A program made the translations under genes and the position numbers. A DNA stretch of 63,784 bases, from contig NZ_AUTC01000090.1 of assembly GCF_001461695.1 (NCBI RefSeq), positions 1-63,784 of the forward strand, in the 5' to 3' direction. Positions 51,784-61,582 of this stretch are shown here, piece by piece; position 1 is the first letter of the stretch, and the number at the start of each line of letters is the position of its first letter. The stretch is from Sinorhizobium fredii USDA 205. Lineage in GTDB: Bacteria; Pseudomonadota; Alphaproteobacteria; Rhizobiales; Rhizobiaceae. Below the pieces are notes generated by a model, which saw only the letters and a program-made list of their open reading frames with translations, made no database searches and was not told the origin of the DNA.

Positions 51784-53606
51784 TCGACAGTGACCGATTT
51801 GGCCAGGTTGCGCGGCTGATCGACGTCGGTGCCCATGAAGACCGCCGTATGATAGGCGAGCAGTTGGACCGGCAGCGAGAAGATCATCGGCGCGACGATC
51901 TCGTCAACATTCGGAAGCACGATCGTGTGCATGGTATCGAGCTTCGACGCGGCGGCGCCCTTCTCGTCGGTGATCAGGATGATCCGTCCGCCGCGAGCCG
52001 CAACCTCCTGCATGTTGGAGACGGTCTTGTCGAAGAATCGGTCATGCGGCGCAATCACGATGACCGGCATGTTCTCGTCGATGAGCGCGATCGGACCGTG
52101 TTTCAATTCGCCGGCGGCATAGCCTTCCGCGTGGATATAGGAAATTTCCTTGAGTTTCAGGGCACCTTCCATGGCAAGCGGGAAGCTCGTGCCGCGGCCG
52201 AGATAAAGCACGTCGCGGCACTTCGACAATTCGCGCGCCAGGAATTCGATCTTCGGCTGGATGCTGTTGAGCACCTGCCCCATCACACGCGGCATTTCGG
52301 CAAGGCTTCTCACCAGCGCCTGCTCTTCCTGCTCGCTGACGGTGCCGCGGGCTCTGCCAGCACCGATCGCAAGCGCAGCCAGGACGGCGAGCTGGCAGGT
52401 GAACGCCTTGGTCGACGCCACGCCGATCTCAGGACCGGCAAGAATCGGAAAAACGGCATCGGACTCACGCGCAATCGTCGATTCGCGCGTGTTGACGACG
52501 GCGCCGATCTTCAAGCCGTGATCCTTGCAATAACGCAGGGAGGCCAGCGTATCGGCGGTCTCGCCCGATTGCGAGATGAACAGAGCCGCCGATTGCGGCG
52601 AGAGCGGGATTTCCCGGTAGCGAAATTCCGAAGCGACGTCGATTTCGACCGGCAGGCGCGCATAGCGCTCGAACCAGTATTTACCGATCAACCCGGCCAA
52701 ATAGGCGGTACCGCAGGCGGAGATGGCAAGGCTTGGCACCTTGGCGAAGTCGATATCGTCCGAAACCGGCAGCACCCGATGGTCGATGAAGTTGATGTAG
52801 TGGCTGAGGGCGTGGGAGATGACCTCCGGCTGTTCGTAGATTTCCTTCTCCATGAAATGGCGATGGTTGCCCTTGTCGACCATATAGGCCGCAGCCGTGG
52901 ATACCTGGCGCGGGCGGGTGATGACCTTGCCATCCATGTCGAAGATATGGACGCCGGTCTTGCCGATCACCGCCCAGTCGCCGTCGACGAGGTAGGTGAT
53001 TTCGTTAGTGAAGGGCGCCAGCGCAATGGCGTCGGAGCCCAGGAACATCTCGCCATTGCCGTGGCCGATCGCCAGCGGCGGACCGTTGCGGGCCGCCATG
53101 ATGGTCGACGGATCGTCCTGGAAGAGAACGGCAAGGGCATAGGCGCCCCGCACCCGCTTCAGCATCGCGTGCATCGCCTCGCGCCGTCCCATACCGTCAC
53201 GACGAAGTCTTGCCAGCAGTTGTGCGACCACCTCCGTGTCGGTCTCGGTCTGGAATTCGGCCCCGGCCTCGGCCAGTTCGTCCTTCAACTCGGAAAAATT
53301 CTCGATGATGCCGTTGTGAACGACGGCGACGCCGTCGGTGAAGTGCGGGTGGGCATTGCGTTCGGTCGGCGCCCCGTGGGTTGCCCAGCGCGTGTGGGCG
53401 ATGCCGATGCTACCCGCCAGTGGCTCCATTTTCAGCCTCGCCTCGAGGTTGACAAGCTTTCCCTCGGCGCGTCGGCGGTCCAGCGCTCCACCATCGATTG
53501 TCGCGACGCCGGCCGAATCGTAGCCCCGGTACTCCAGGCGTTTCAACGCATCGACCAGCCGCTCCGAAACCGGCTGCTGCCCGACGATACCCACAATCCC
53601 GCACAT
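51780..53606 (-). CDS. glmS: Glutamine-fructose-6-phosphate aminotransferase (isomerizing)
   Basis: 608-aa enzyme making glucosamine 6-phosphate from fructose 6-phosphate and glutamine, the first step to UDP-GlcNAc. Cys2 after the initiator Met is the glutaminase nucleophile (MCGIVGIVGQQP). GATase type 2 domain: IGIAHTRWATHGAPTERNAH, then two SIS domains with FISQSGETADTLASLRYC, AGPEIGVASTKAFTCQLAVL and the C-terminal DQPRNLAKSVTVE. No glmS ribozyme is expected in this group. It is followed by the coupled GNAT gene; glmU lies upstream on the same strand with a 146-bp gap. Confidence 0.97.
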   Translation of the reverse strand: MCGIVGIVGQQPVSERLVDALKRLEYRGYDSAGVATIDGGALDRRRAEGKLVNLEARLKMEPLAGSIGIAHTRWATHGAPTERNAHPHFTDGVAVVHNGIIENFSELKDELAEAGAEFQTETDTEVVAQLLARLRRDGMGRREAMHAMLKRVRGAYALAVLFQDDPSTIMAARNGPPLAIGHGNGEMFLGSDAIALAPFTNEITYLVDGDWAVIGKTGVHIFDMDGKVITRPRQVSTAAAYMVDKGNHRHFMEKEIYEQPEVISHALSHYINFIDHRVLPVSDDIDFAKVPSLAISACGTAYLAGLIGKYWFERYARLPVEIDVASEFRYREIPLSPQSAALFISQSGETADTLASLRYCKDHGLKIGAVVNTRESTIARESDAVFPILAGPEIGVASTKAFTCQLAVLAALAIGAGRARGTVSEQEEQALVRSLAEMPRVMGQVLNSIQPKIEFLARELSKCRDVLYLGRGTSFPLAMEGALKLKEISYIHAEGYAAGELKHGPIALIDENMPVIVIAPHDRFFDKTVSNMQEVAARGGRIILITDEKGAAASKLDTMHTIVLPNVDEIVAPMIFSLPVQLLAYHTAVFMGTDVDQPRNLAKSVTVE

Positions 53607-53752
53607 GTCACTCTCCGCGTCCGTCGCACGCCGGTTGTGGCGTGCCAGCTCAAATGCAGCGACCCCGTCGCCAATGTCGCAGCCTTGGTAGCGAAATTAT
53701 CACGGGAAACAATCCGCTTCGATTTCACTTTCAGTTTCAATGATTAACGAGG

Positions 53753-55123
53753 CTACTCGGAAGCATTGATCTTCTTCCTCGCCGCTTTTTCCGCCTCGTA
53801 GCGCTCCCTTAAAATGGGGGCACGTCCGGGCTTGATCTCCTGCCGCGCCCGGCCGAACGCAACGGCATCGGCCGGCACGTCCTCGGTAATCACGCTGCCG
53901 GAGGCGACGAGCGCCCCGCTGCCGATCGACACGGGAGCGACGAGCGACGAGTTCGAGCCGATGAAGGTATTTTCGCCGATCCGCGTGACGTGCTTGTTCA
54001 CGCCGTCATAGTTGCAGGTGATGGTGCCGGCGCCGATGTTCGATCCGGCACCGACGAATGCATCGCCGATATAGGTAAGGTGGTTCACCTTGGCGCCCGC
54101 ACCGATCTCCGCCTTCTTCACCTCGCAGAAGTTGCCGACCTTCGATTTCGGACCGAGATCAGCGCCCGGACGAAGACGGGCGAAGGGGCCGACCGTCGCG
54201 CCCGCGCGGACATGGGCGCCCTCGACGTGCGAGAAGGCGTGGATGACGGCACCGCTCTCGACGCGAACCCCGGGACCGAAGACCACGTTCGGCTCCACCA
54301 GCACATCCTGGGCAAGTTCGGTGTCCCAGGCGAGGAAGACCGTCTCCGGCGCGACCATGGAAACCCCGGCCAGCATCAGTTCGTGGCGGCGGCGTTGCTG
54401 CCAAAGCCGCTCGATATAGGCGAGTTCGGCCCGCGTATTGCAGCCGGTGAGCTCCTCCTCAGGCGCCTTGACGGCGATCGCCCGGCCTCCGAGCGAGCGG
54501 ACGATCTCGACGAGGTCCGTCAGGTAGTATTCGCCCTTGACGTTGGCATTGCCGATACGGCCGAGAAGGTCGAGCGCCTTGCGGCCGCTGATCGCCATCA
54601 GGCCGCCGTTGCAATAGGTGATGCGGCGCTCCTCCTCGGACGCGTCCTTGTGTTCCCGGATGGCAAGCAATTCCCCGTCCTCGACGATCAGGCGGCCGTA
54701 GCCGGTCGGATCCGCGGTTTCGAAGCCGATGACGACCACATCATTGCCTTCCGCCAACCGTTCGCGCGCAGCCGTGAGCGGCGCGGCGGTGATAAGCGGC
54801 GTATCGCCGAAGACGACAAGGACGTCGTCATAGCCCTTCTCGATCGCCTCGCGCGCTGCAAGAACGGCATGCGCCGTCCCCAGCCGTTCCTTTTGCAGGA
54901 AGGAGGAAACGTTTACAGAGCCTGTGCTGGCGGCAGTCGACACAGCTTCCGCGTCGCGGCCGACAACCAGGGCCACGTCGGCAATGGATGCGCTTGCCAG
55001 GGCGTCGACGACATGCGCAATCATCGGCCGGCCCGCCACCGGATGCAGCACCTTCGACATGGCCGATTTCATCCGCGTGCTCTCGCCCGCCGCCAGGATG
55101 ATCGCCAGGCAAGTCCGTTCCAT
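53753..55123 (-). CDS. glmU: Bifunctional GlcNAc-1-P uridyltransferase / GlcN-1-P acetyltransferase
   Basis: 456-aa bifunctional enzyme completing UDP-N-acetylglucosamine synthesis. N-terminal pyrophosphorylase domain: [37 protein letters not shown], and [20 protein letters not shown]-terminal left-handed beta-helix of hexapeptide repeats ([40 protein letters not shown]), with the catalytic His/Lys of the acetyltransferase region. Length and domain order are standard. It lies just upstream of glmS on the same strand, so UDP-GlcNAc genes are clustered here. Confidence 0.97.
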   Translation of the reverse strand: MERTCLAIILAAGESTRMKSAMSKVLHPVAGRPMIAHVVDALASASIADVALVVGRDAEAVSTAASTGSVNVSSFLQKERLGTAHAVLAAREAIEKGYDDVLVVFGDTPLITAAPLTAARERLAEGNDVVVIGFETADPTGYGRLIVEDGELLAIREHKDASEEERRITYCNGGLMAISGRKALDLLGRIGNANVKGEYYLTDLVEIVRSLGGRAIAVKAPEEELTGCNTRAELAYIERLWQQRRRHELMLAGVSMVAPETVFLAWDTELAQDVLVEPNVVFGPGVRVESGAVIHAFSHVEGAHVRAGATVGPFARLRPGADLGPKSKVGNFCEVKKAEIGAGAKVNHLTYIGDAFVGAGSNIGAGTITCNYDGVNKHVTRIGENTFIGSNSSLVAPVSIGSGALVASGSVITEDVPADAVAFGRARQEIKPGRAPILRERYEAEKAARKKINASE

Positions 55124-55320
55124 ACTCTGATCTCCTTGGTATTCTTCGGGTATTCGTACGCATGCCCGTCGCCCGACTCGACGCGTGCCGTCCGCAAACT
55201 ATTGCGAAAAGCATATATCGCACAATCACGTCCCGTTAATCCGGGTAAAAGGCGATGGTGGCTCCCTGTTTCGGAAAAGTCACGTCGCGCCTTCCACTGG
55301 GCGTCAGGAAAACGTTGCCA

Positions 55321-56967
55321 TCAAGCCTGTGGCCGCAACCTGCTCTCCGTCAAAAGACCGCTCTCTTCGACGATTGGATAGGCCACGGAGGCGATGTGCG
55401 CGTTGATGCGCTTCAGATCCCGCAGCATGTCGAGATGCAGCGAACTCGTCTGCAGGCTTTCCAGCAAGCCGTCGCGGAGGCGCTCCAGATGTCGTTCGGC
55501 CGAGCGTTTTTCCATATGGCGCACATCGACCTTGACCTCTATGAGGTGCCGGGCGAGGTCCGCGTTGCGGGAGACGAAAATCGTCTGCGCGATCCGCAAG
55601 TTGTCGAGGGTGAGATCGAACAGGTTCTTCAGTTCGTGATAGCCTTCGTCGGAAAACTTCAGGCCGTTCGTCACTTTCTTGCGGATCTGCTCGCAAATAC
55701 CCTTCTCGATGATATCGCCCATGTGCTCCAGATTGATCGCATAGTCGATGATGACGATCGAACGGCGTCCATCCTCCTCGCTGAGCCCGTCTCGGCCCAA
55801 CCGCGACAAGAAAATCTTCACCTCCTGCTGCAGCAGATCGACCTGCTTTTCCATCTTGCCGATGTCGTTGAGTTCACCGAGGTCATTCTTGTTGAAGGCG
55901 GCCGACGTGCGCAGGAGCATCGCCTCGATGAGGTCTCCGACCCGAAGCACCTCCCGCGTCGCGCCGGAAAGCGCCATGACGGGCGTATCGAGCGCCGCGT
56001 CGTCAAGATAGCGCGGCCCCGTCTCGCTCACCTCTTCGTCCGGGACCAGGCTGCTCATCAGCCGGGACAGCAACCCCGAGAAGGGCCAGGCGATCAACGC
56101 GACGGCCAGGTTGAAAAGAAGATGGACGTCGACAGGCAGCTTCTGTCGCGGCAGGGGCAGGCTCTGCAGCATGTCCGCGTAGAGACCGGCCAGCGGAAGT
56201 GCGATCAGACATCCGACACCGCGTACGACCAGATTGCCGATCGTCACGCGGCGGGCGCCGGGCGCCGCGGCCAGCGTCGCGATGACCGGCGGGATGGCGC
56301 CGCCCAGATTGGCGCCGAGCACCAAAGCAACGGTCAGCCCCGTCGAGAGGACGCCTGCGGATGACAACGACAGGACGAGCATGACGATGGCAAGGCTCGA
56401 GGACGAGGCGAAAGCCAGACCAGCCGCAATCAGCATGGCGACCGGCCAGGCGTTGTCGAGCATGCCCAGAAACGCCGCCAGGGCTTCGGACTCGCGCATC
56501 GGCTCCGTCGCCGTGCCGAGCAGTTCGAGCGACAGAAGCATCAGGCCGATACCGACCAGTGCAAAGCCGCCCCCCTGGCGCGCGCTCGACTGGCTCATTC
56601 GGTGCATCATGACGCCGGCCAGAATGAACAGCGGCGCCAGCCAGCCGACCCCCAGTGCAACGATCCATGCCGTCACGGCCGTGCCTATATTGGCACCGAG
56701 CAGCACGATCTGCGCCATGCGCGACCGCACAAGGCCCTTCTCCACGAAGGATGCGGTCATCAGGGCCGTGGCCGTGGAGCTTTGCAGGGCGAGCGTGGCG
56801 ACGAGTCCCGTCGCAAAGGCGCGCAGCGAACCGCTCGTTCCCCGTGCCAGACCGGCCCGCAACCTTGATCCGAAGGCGCGCGTCACCCCTTCCTTCACCA
56901 GCGAAAGACCGAACAGGAGCAGTGCGACAGCTCCGAAGAGATTGACCATTACGATGGTGGATTGCAT
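55321..56967 (-). CDS. Na/Pi cotransporter family protein with PhoU-like domain
   Basis: 548-aa membrane protein. The inverted-repeat signature of the NptA/PNaS family appears twice: ATLALQSSTATALMTASFVE in the first half and LAFASSSSLAIVMLVLSLSS in the second. About eight or more transmembrane helices precede a C-terminal cytoplasmic PhoU-like helical region (RLGRDGLSEEDGRRSIVIID, SDEGYHELKNLFDLTLDNLR). It probably imports inorganic phosphate with sodium or acts as a regulator of phosphate exchange. Start at 56967. Downstream of it toward the left lies glmU on the same strand. Confidence 0.93.
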   Translation of the reverse strand: MQSTIVMVNLFGAVALLLFGLSLVKEGVTRAFGSRLRAGLARGTSGSLRAFATGLVATLALQSSTATALMTASFVEKGLVRSRMAQIVLLGANIGTAVTAWIVALGVGWLAPLFILAGVMMHRMSQSSARQGGGFALVGIGLMLLSLELLGTATEPMRESEALAAFLGMLDNAWPVAMLIAAGLAFASSSSLAIVMLVLSLSSAGVLSTGLTVALVLGANLGGAIPPVIATLAAAPGARRVTIGNLVVRGVGCLIALPLAGLYADMLQSLPLPRQKLPVDVHLLFNLAVALIAWPFSGLLSRLMSSLVPDEEVSETGPRYLDDAALDTPVMALSGATREVLRVGDLIEAMLLRTSAAFNKNDLGELNDIGKMEKQVDLLQQEVKIFLSRLGRDGLSEEDGRRSIVIIDYAINLEHMGDIIEKGICEQIRKKVTNGLKFSDEGYHELKNLFDLTLDNLRIAQTIFVSRNADLARHLIEVKVDVRHMEKRSAERHLERLRDGLLESLQTSSLHLDMLRDLKRINAHIASVAYPIVEESGLLTESRLRPQA

Positions 56968-57335
56968 GGCATGGATATTCCGCAGCCGCCGCCGGGCATC
57001 AAGTTTCTGTCACTATCGAAGACACGAATCTCTCTCCTTGGCCATAGAGAGACCAGCCTGAAACTGCCAATTTTGCAGATCAATTTCAATTGCCGGCTAA
57101 GGAATCCGACATCCACTTTCCTGTTCGCGTCGATCCCCGACTTGTCGTTCGATGGACGCCTCCGCGAAAGCGCCCGACAGCGCCGAGAATTCCGTCGGAC
57201 CGCGCGTCTTCCGGCCCGGTTTTCCGCGGCATGGCGATTTCAGACGGATCGGCCTTCAATTCCCTTTTGGTTTGTTCTAAGGAACGAAATCATTCGGCGT
57301 AATGCCGCTATACTGCAACGAGGTTTCTGCCCCCC
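56968..57335. other. Divergent intergenic region upstream of ppiD
   Basis: 368 bp between the Na/Pi transporter and ppiD genes. A good -10 element TATACT lies at 57309-57314, 22 bp before the ppiD start, without a clear -35. A GTTCTAAGGAAC inverted motif is at about 57276-57287 but does not match the SOS spacing. No gene is recognised. Confidence 0.5.
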
Positions 57336-59231
57336 ATGCTCGACTCCCTGAGAAACGCCGCCCAGACGCGGATCGTCAAAGGCCTCCTGGCCATTCTCAT
57401 CCTCTCCTTCATGGTGTGGGGCGGTCAGACCTTGATGGTTACCGGCACGTCCGATGCGGTGGTGACGGTCGGCGAAGTGAAGGTCTCCAGCAGCGACTAT
57501 CGGCTTGCCTATGAGCGCCAATTGAGCCTGCTTTCCCGGCAGCTTGGGACGCCGCTCACGCGACAGCAGGCCCGCGCATTCGGCATGGAGGCGCAGGTCT
57601 ATTCTCAGCTCGTCGCAGGCGCCGCTCTCGATCAGCTTGCCGAAGACATGAATCTCGGCCTCTCCGAAGATCGGCTCGCCAGGCTCATCGGCGAGGATCC
57701 CGCCTTTCATGGCGCGAACGGCCAATTCGATCGGATGACCTTCTCGAGCGTGCTGCGCAATGCCGGATTGACGGAACAGGACTACATCAAGAACCGCAGC
57801 CAGGTGGCGGTTCGCTCGCAAATCGTCGATGCGCTGTCGGACGGATTCACGGCCCCCGCGATCCTAGTCGATGCCGTCGGCAAATACCGGCACGAGACCC
57901 GCTCTATCGACTACCTGCTGCTTTCGAACGCAAACATCGATGCGGTCAAGGCGCCGGGCGACGATGTGCTCGCACCCTGGTTCGAAAGCCACAAGGCGAA
58001 TTATCGCGCTCCGGAATATCGGAAGTTCAGCTATATCAAGCTCGAACCCGAGGATCTGATTGCGACCGACACGGTCACCGAGGAAGAGTTGCGCGACGAC
58101 TACGAAAAGCGCAAGGAAAGCTTCCGCAGCCCGGCAACGAGAACAATCGAGCAGCTCGCCTTTCCGTCTCGCGAAGCGGCCGACGCCGCCGCCGCCAAGC
58201 TTTCTGCCGGCACCTCCTTCGACGATCTCGTCAAGGCCGAAGGCAAGAGTGCGGCGGATGTTCTCCTCGGTGACTTCACCAAGGAGCGGATGCCAGATCA
58301 GAAAGTCGCCGAAGCAGCCTTCGCTGTCGCGTCGGATGGCGGCGTGACGCCCGTCGTCGAAGGCGCCTTCGGCCCCGTCATCCTGCGCGTCACCAATATT
58401 CGCCAGGAAGCAGTTCGCAGCTTCGATCAAGTCAAGGAGGAGTTGCGCAAGGACATCGCGCTTTCCGTGGCGCGCGATCAGCTCGTCGGCCTGCATGACA
58501 AGATCGAGGACGAAAGGGCTGCTGGGGCGACGGTGAAGGAAGTCGCCGACCAGCTGAAGCTTAAGCTCGTAACCGTCGACGCGATCGATGCCGCTGGCAA
58601 GGACCAGAATGGCGACGATGTGACCGGACTGCCGGAGCAGCGCGCCCTTCTCCAGGAAGTGTTGAAAGCTGAGGTTGGCCTCGAGACGCTGGCCGTCCAT
58701 ATCGGCCGCGACGGCTATGCCTGGTTCGACCTCGAAGAGGTGATCCCCGCCCGCGACCGTACGCTCGACGAGGTTCGCGACGAGGTGGCTGCCGACTGGA
58801 CGGCCGAGCAGCAGCGGGTGGCGCTTGCCGCCAAGGCGGCAGACTTGAAGGGTCGTGTCCAGAAGGGCGCGAAGCTCGCGGATATTGCGAGCGAACTCGG
58901 CCTCGTCGTCGAAACGAAGACCGGATTGAGCCGCTCCACACAGGAGGACGCTGCCTTGAGTCAGGCCGCCATCGCGGCTGCCTTCGGCGGACCGAACGGG
59001 CATGTCGCCAATGCCGCCGGCATGGGGGGCGAAGGCCAGATCCTCATGCAGGTGACGGCCGTCGACGACAACGCGCCCGCCAACGCCCTCGACAACGACA
59101 GCCGCCAGATCGAAGCGATCGCCCGCGCGAGCGGCGACGACATACTCGATCAGATGGTCGCAACGCTGCAGTCGGTCTATGGCGTATCGATCAACCAGAC
59201 GCTTGCCGAGCAGGCATTGGCGCAACGCTGA
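57336..59231 (+). CDS. ppiD: Periplasmic peptidyl-prolyl isomerase, PpiD/SurA-N type
   Basis: 631-aa inner-membrane-anchored chaperone facing the periplasm. MLDSLRNAAQTRIVKGLLAI followed by LILSFMVWGGQTLMV is a single N-terminal membrane anchor (residues about 15-35). The SurA_N-like helical region spans about 45-180 (SSSDYRLAYERQLSLLSRQL), and a degenerate parvulin-type rotamase domain lies at about 245-375 (SFRSPATRTIEQLAFPSREA, VTNIRQEAVRSFDQVKEELR). As in E. coli PpiD it should assist folding of outer-membrane and secreted proteins. It is the first gene of a string with trpD, trpC, moaC and moeA, although the 18-bp gap to trpD suggests only co-transcription. Confidence 0.92.
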   Translation: MLDSLRNAAQTRIVKGLLAILILSFMVWGGQTLMVTGTSDAVVTVGEVKVSSSDYRLAYERQLSLLSRQLGTPLTRQQARAFGMEAQVYSQLVAGAALDQLAEDMNLGLSEDRLARLIGEDPAFHGANGQFDRMTFSSVLRNAGLTEQDYIKNRSQVAVRSQIVDALSDGFTAPAILVDAVGKYRHETRSIDYLLLSNANIDAVKAPGDDVLAPWFESHKANYRAPEYRKFSYIKLEPEDLIATDTVTEEELRDDYEKRKESFRSPATRTIEQLAFPSREAADAAAAKLSAGTSFDDLVKAEGKSAADVLLGDFTKERMPDQKVAEAAFAVASDGGVTPVVEGAFGPVILRVTNIRQEAVRSFDQVKEELRKDIALSVARDQLVGLHDKIEDERAAGATVKEVADQLKLKLVTVDAIDAAGKDQNGDDVTGLPEQRALLQEVLKAEVGLETLAVHIGRDGYAWFDLEEVIPARDRTLDEVRDEVAADWTAEQQRVALAAKAADLKGRVQKGAKLADIASELGLVVETKTGLSRSTQEDAALSQAAIAAAFGGPNGHVANAAGMGGEGQILMQVTAVDDNAPANALDNDSRQIEAIARASGDDILDQMVATLQSVYGVSINQTLAEQALAQR

Positions 59232-59249
59232 CGGACGAGGAAACCACGC

Positions 59250-60263
59250 ATGAATGATTTGAAGCCGTTCGTCGCAAAAGTCGCAGCACGCGAGGCACTC
59301 AGCCGGGACGATGCGCGAGCCGCCTTCGAGATCATCATGTCGGGCGCGGCCACTCCTTCGCAGATCGGCGGCTTCCTCATGGCGCTCCGCGTGCGCGGCG
59401 AAACCGTCGACGAGATCGTCGGCGCGGTCGGAGCGATGCGGGCGCGCATGTTGCCGGTCGAGGCGCCTCAGGACGCGATCGACATCGTCGGGACCGGCGG
59501 CGATGGCGCGGGCACCTACAATATCTCGACGCTGGCTTCGCTGATCGTCGCGGGCGCAGGCGTGCCGGTCGCCAAGCACGGCAATCGAGCCCTGAGCTCG
59601 AAATCCGGAACGGCGGATGCCCTTTCCTGCCTCGGCGTCAAGCTCGACATCGGACCCGAGGCGATTTCCCGCTGCATCCGGGAGGCTGGCGTCGGCTTCA
59701 TGTTCGCCCAGCAGCACCATTCGGCCATGCGCCATGTGGGACCGACCCGGGTCGAGCTCGGCACGAGAACCATCTTCAATCTCTTGGGTCCCCTCTCCAA
59801 TCCGGCCGGGGTTAAACGACAGCTTGTCGGCGTCTATGCGCCGCAATGGGTCGATCCGCTCGCGGAAGTTCTGCGCGATCTCGGCTCCGAGAGCGTCTGG
59901 GTCGTCCACGGTGAGGGACTGGACGAAATCACCACGACTGGGGTCACCAAGGTTGCCGAACTGAAGGACGGCAAGATCCGCAGCTTCGAGTTGACGCCGG
60001 AATCCTTCGGCCTCGCGCGCACGACTCTCGACGCATTGAAGGGCGGCGACGGTGCGCATAATGCGGCGGCATTGCAGGCGGTGCTCGATGGCGAGGAGAA
60101 TGCGTATCGGGACATTTCCCTTGCGAACGCCGCCGCTTCGTTGATGATAGCCGGACGCGCCACGGATCTCGCCGAAGGCATGGCGATAGCACGGCAAGCG
60201 CTTTCGAGCGGTGCGGCCAAGACCGCCTTGCAGCGGCTCATCACCGTCTCCAACGCCGCTTGA
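59250..60263 (+). CDS. trpD: Anthranilate phosphoribosyltransferase
   Basis: 337-aa enzyme adding the phosphoribosyl group to anthranilate in tryptophan synthesis. Signature [60 protein letters not shown], and [20 protein letters not shown] bind PRPP and anthranilate. It follows ppiD by 18 bp and precedes trpC by 9 bp. Confidence 0.97.
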   Translation: MNDLKPFVAKVAAREALSRDDARAAFEIIMSGAATPSQIGGFLMALRVRGETVDEIVGAVGAMRARMLPVEAPQDAIDIVGTGGDGAGTYNISTLASLIVAGAGVPVAKHGNRALSSKSGTADALSCLGVKLDIGPEAISRCIREAGVGFMFAQQHHSAMRHVGPTRVELGTRTIFNLLGPLSNPAGVKRQLVGVYAPQWVDPLAEVLRDLGSESVWVVHGEGLDEITTTGVTKVAELKDGKIRSFELTPESFGLARTTLDALKGGDGAHNAAALQAVLDGEENAYRDISLANAAASLMIAGRATDLAEGMAIARQALSSGAAKTALQRLITVSNAA

Positions 60264-60272
60264 GGAGAGGAC

Positions 60273-61088
60273 ATGACGGATATTCTGCGCAAGATCGAGG
60301 CCTACAAGCGTGAAGAGATCGCCGCCGCGAAGTCGCGCGTTCCACTCGACGAGCTGCGGGCGCGGATCGTCGATCAGTCCTCGCCGCGCGGCTTTCACGC
60401 TGCGCTTGCGGCGCGGCGCCAGAAAGGCGAATTCGGACTGATCGCCGAGATCAAGAAGGCCAGTCCGTCGAAAGGTTTGATTCGCTCGGACTTCGATCCG
60501 CCGGCGCTGGCGAAGGCCTATGCGGCGGGCGGGGCCGCCTGCCTCTCGGTGCTGACGGATACGCCGAGCTTTCAGGGCGCTCCGGAATTTCTGACGGAAG
60601 CGCGGGCTGCCTGTTCGCTGCCGGCGCTGCGCAAGGACTTCATGTTCGACACCTACCAGGTGTTCGAAGCCCGCGCCTGGGGAGCCGACTGCGTCCTCCT
60701 GATCATGGCATCGCTGACCGACGACGACGCGCATCGTCTGGAAGATGCTGCGGGGGCGCTCGGCATGGACGTGCTCGTCGAGGTGCATGACGCGGAGGAA
60801 ATGGAGCGGGCACTGCGGCTGTCGTCTCCCCTCATCGGCATCAACAACCGCAACTTGAGGACGTTCGAGGTCGATCTTGCGGTTTCCGAACAGCTCGCGC
60901 CGGTGGTGCCGGCCGATCGCCTGCTTGTCGGCGAAAGCGGCATCTTCACACACGCCGACTGCCGGCGTCTCGAAACGAGCGGAATCACGACTTTCCTCGT
61001 CGGCGAAAGCCTGATGCGGAAAGACGACGTGGAGGCGGCAACGCGCGCGCTGCTGACCGGTTCGGCAAGCGCCGTGGCCGCAGAGTGA
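60273..61088 (+). CDS. trpC: Indole-3-glycerol phosphate synthase
   Basis: 271-aa TIM-barrel enzyme that closes the indole ring. [19 protein letters not shown] includes catalytic Lys; [60 protein letters not shown] and [20 protein letters not shown] contain the remaining active-site residues; [15 protein letters not shown] and [13 protein letters not shown] end the barrel. Single-function form (no TrpF fusion). moaC starts 4 nt before its stop. Confidence 0.97.
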   Translation: MTDILRKIEAYKREEIAAAKSRVPLDELRARIVDQSSPRGFHAALAARRQKGEFGLIAEIKKASPSKGLIRSDFDPPALAKAYAAGGAACLSVLTDTPSFQGAPEFLTEARAACSLPALRKDFMFDTYQVFEARAWGADCVLLIMASLTDDDAHRLEDAAGALGMDVLVEVHDAEEMERALRLSSPLIGINNRNLRTFEVDLAVSEQLAPVVPADRLLVGESGIFTHADCRRLETSGITTFLVGESLMRKDDVEAATRALLTGSASAVAAE

Positions 61089-61582
61089 TGAGCGGCCCGC
61101 GCCTTACCCACATCGACAGCGCCGGCGAAGCCCACATGGTCGATGTCGGTGACAAGGCGGAGACGGAGCGTGTCGCCGCCGCCGAAGGCTTCGTGCGGAT
61201 GCGGCCGGAGACGCTGGCCTTGATCCTCGAAGGCAACGCCAAGAAGGGCGACGTGATCGGCACGGCCCGGCTCGCCGGCATCATGGCTGCCAAGCAGACG
61301 TCGAACCTCATTCCGCTCTGCCACCCACTGATGCTGACCAAAGTCTCCGTCGATATCGTAGCGGACGACGCCCTGCCCGGCTTGCGCGTCGAGGCAATGG
61401 CGAAGCTCAAGGGGCGGACCGGCGTCGAGATGGAAGCGCTGACGGCGGTCAGCATTGCCTGCCTGACGATATACGACATGGCAAAGGCGGCAGACCGCGA
61501 GATGGAAATCGGCGGCATTTGCCTCGTCAGCAAGTCGGGCGGAAAATCCGGCGACTACCGCCGCGGTGGAGACCAGGGCTGA
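61085..61582 (+). CDS. moaC: Cyclic pyranopterin monophosphate synthase
   Basis: 165-aa enzyme that, with MoaA, makes cyclic pyranopterin monophosphate in molybdenum cofactor synthesis. Motifs [60 protein letters not shown], and [20 protein letters not shown] contain the catalytic residues. Its start overlaps trpC by 4 nt and its stop overlaps the moeA ATG (TGATG), so trpC, moaC and moeA are translationally coupled. Confidence 0.97.
   Translation: MMSGPRLTHIDSAGEAHMVDVGDKAETERVAAAEGFVRMRPETLALILEGNAKKGDVIGTARLAGIMAAKQTSNLIPLCHPLMLTKVSVDIVADDALPGLRVEAMAKLKGRTGVEMEALTAVSIACLTIYDMAKAADREMEIGGICLVSKSGGKSGDYRRGGDQG

Noticed and set aside
51849..53747. 632-codon plus-strand frame opposite glmS, and similar frames opposite glmU and glnA
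   Set aside because: Antisense to well-identified enzymes with no domain similarity.
57270..57290. SOS box upstream of ppiD
   Set aside because: GTTCTAAGGAAC is an inverted pair with 4-bp spacing, not the GTTC-N7-GTTC direct repeat used in this group, and ppiD is not an SOS gene.
57864..60953. 1029-codon open frame on the minus strand
   Set aside because: It lies antisense to ppiD, trpD and trpC, all with full family motifs. Long antisense frames are expected in GC-rich codon use.
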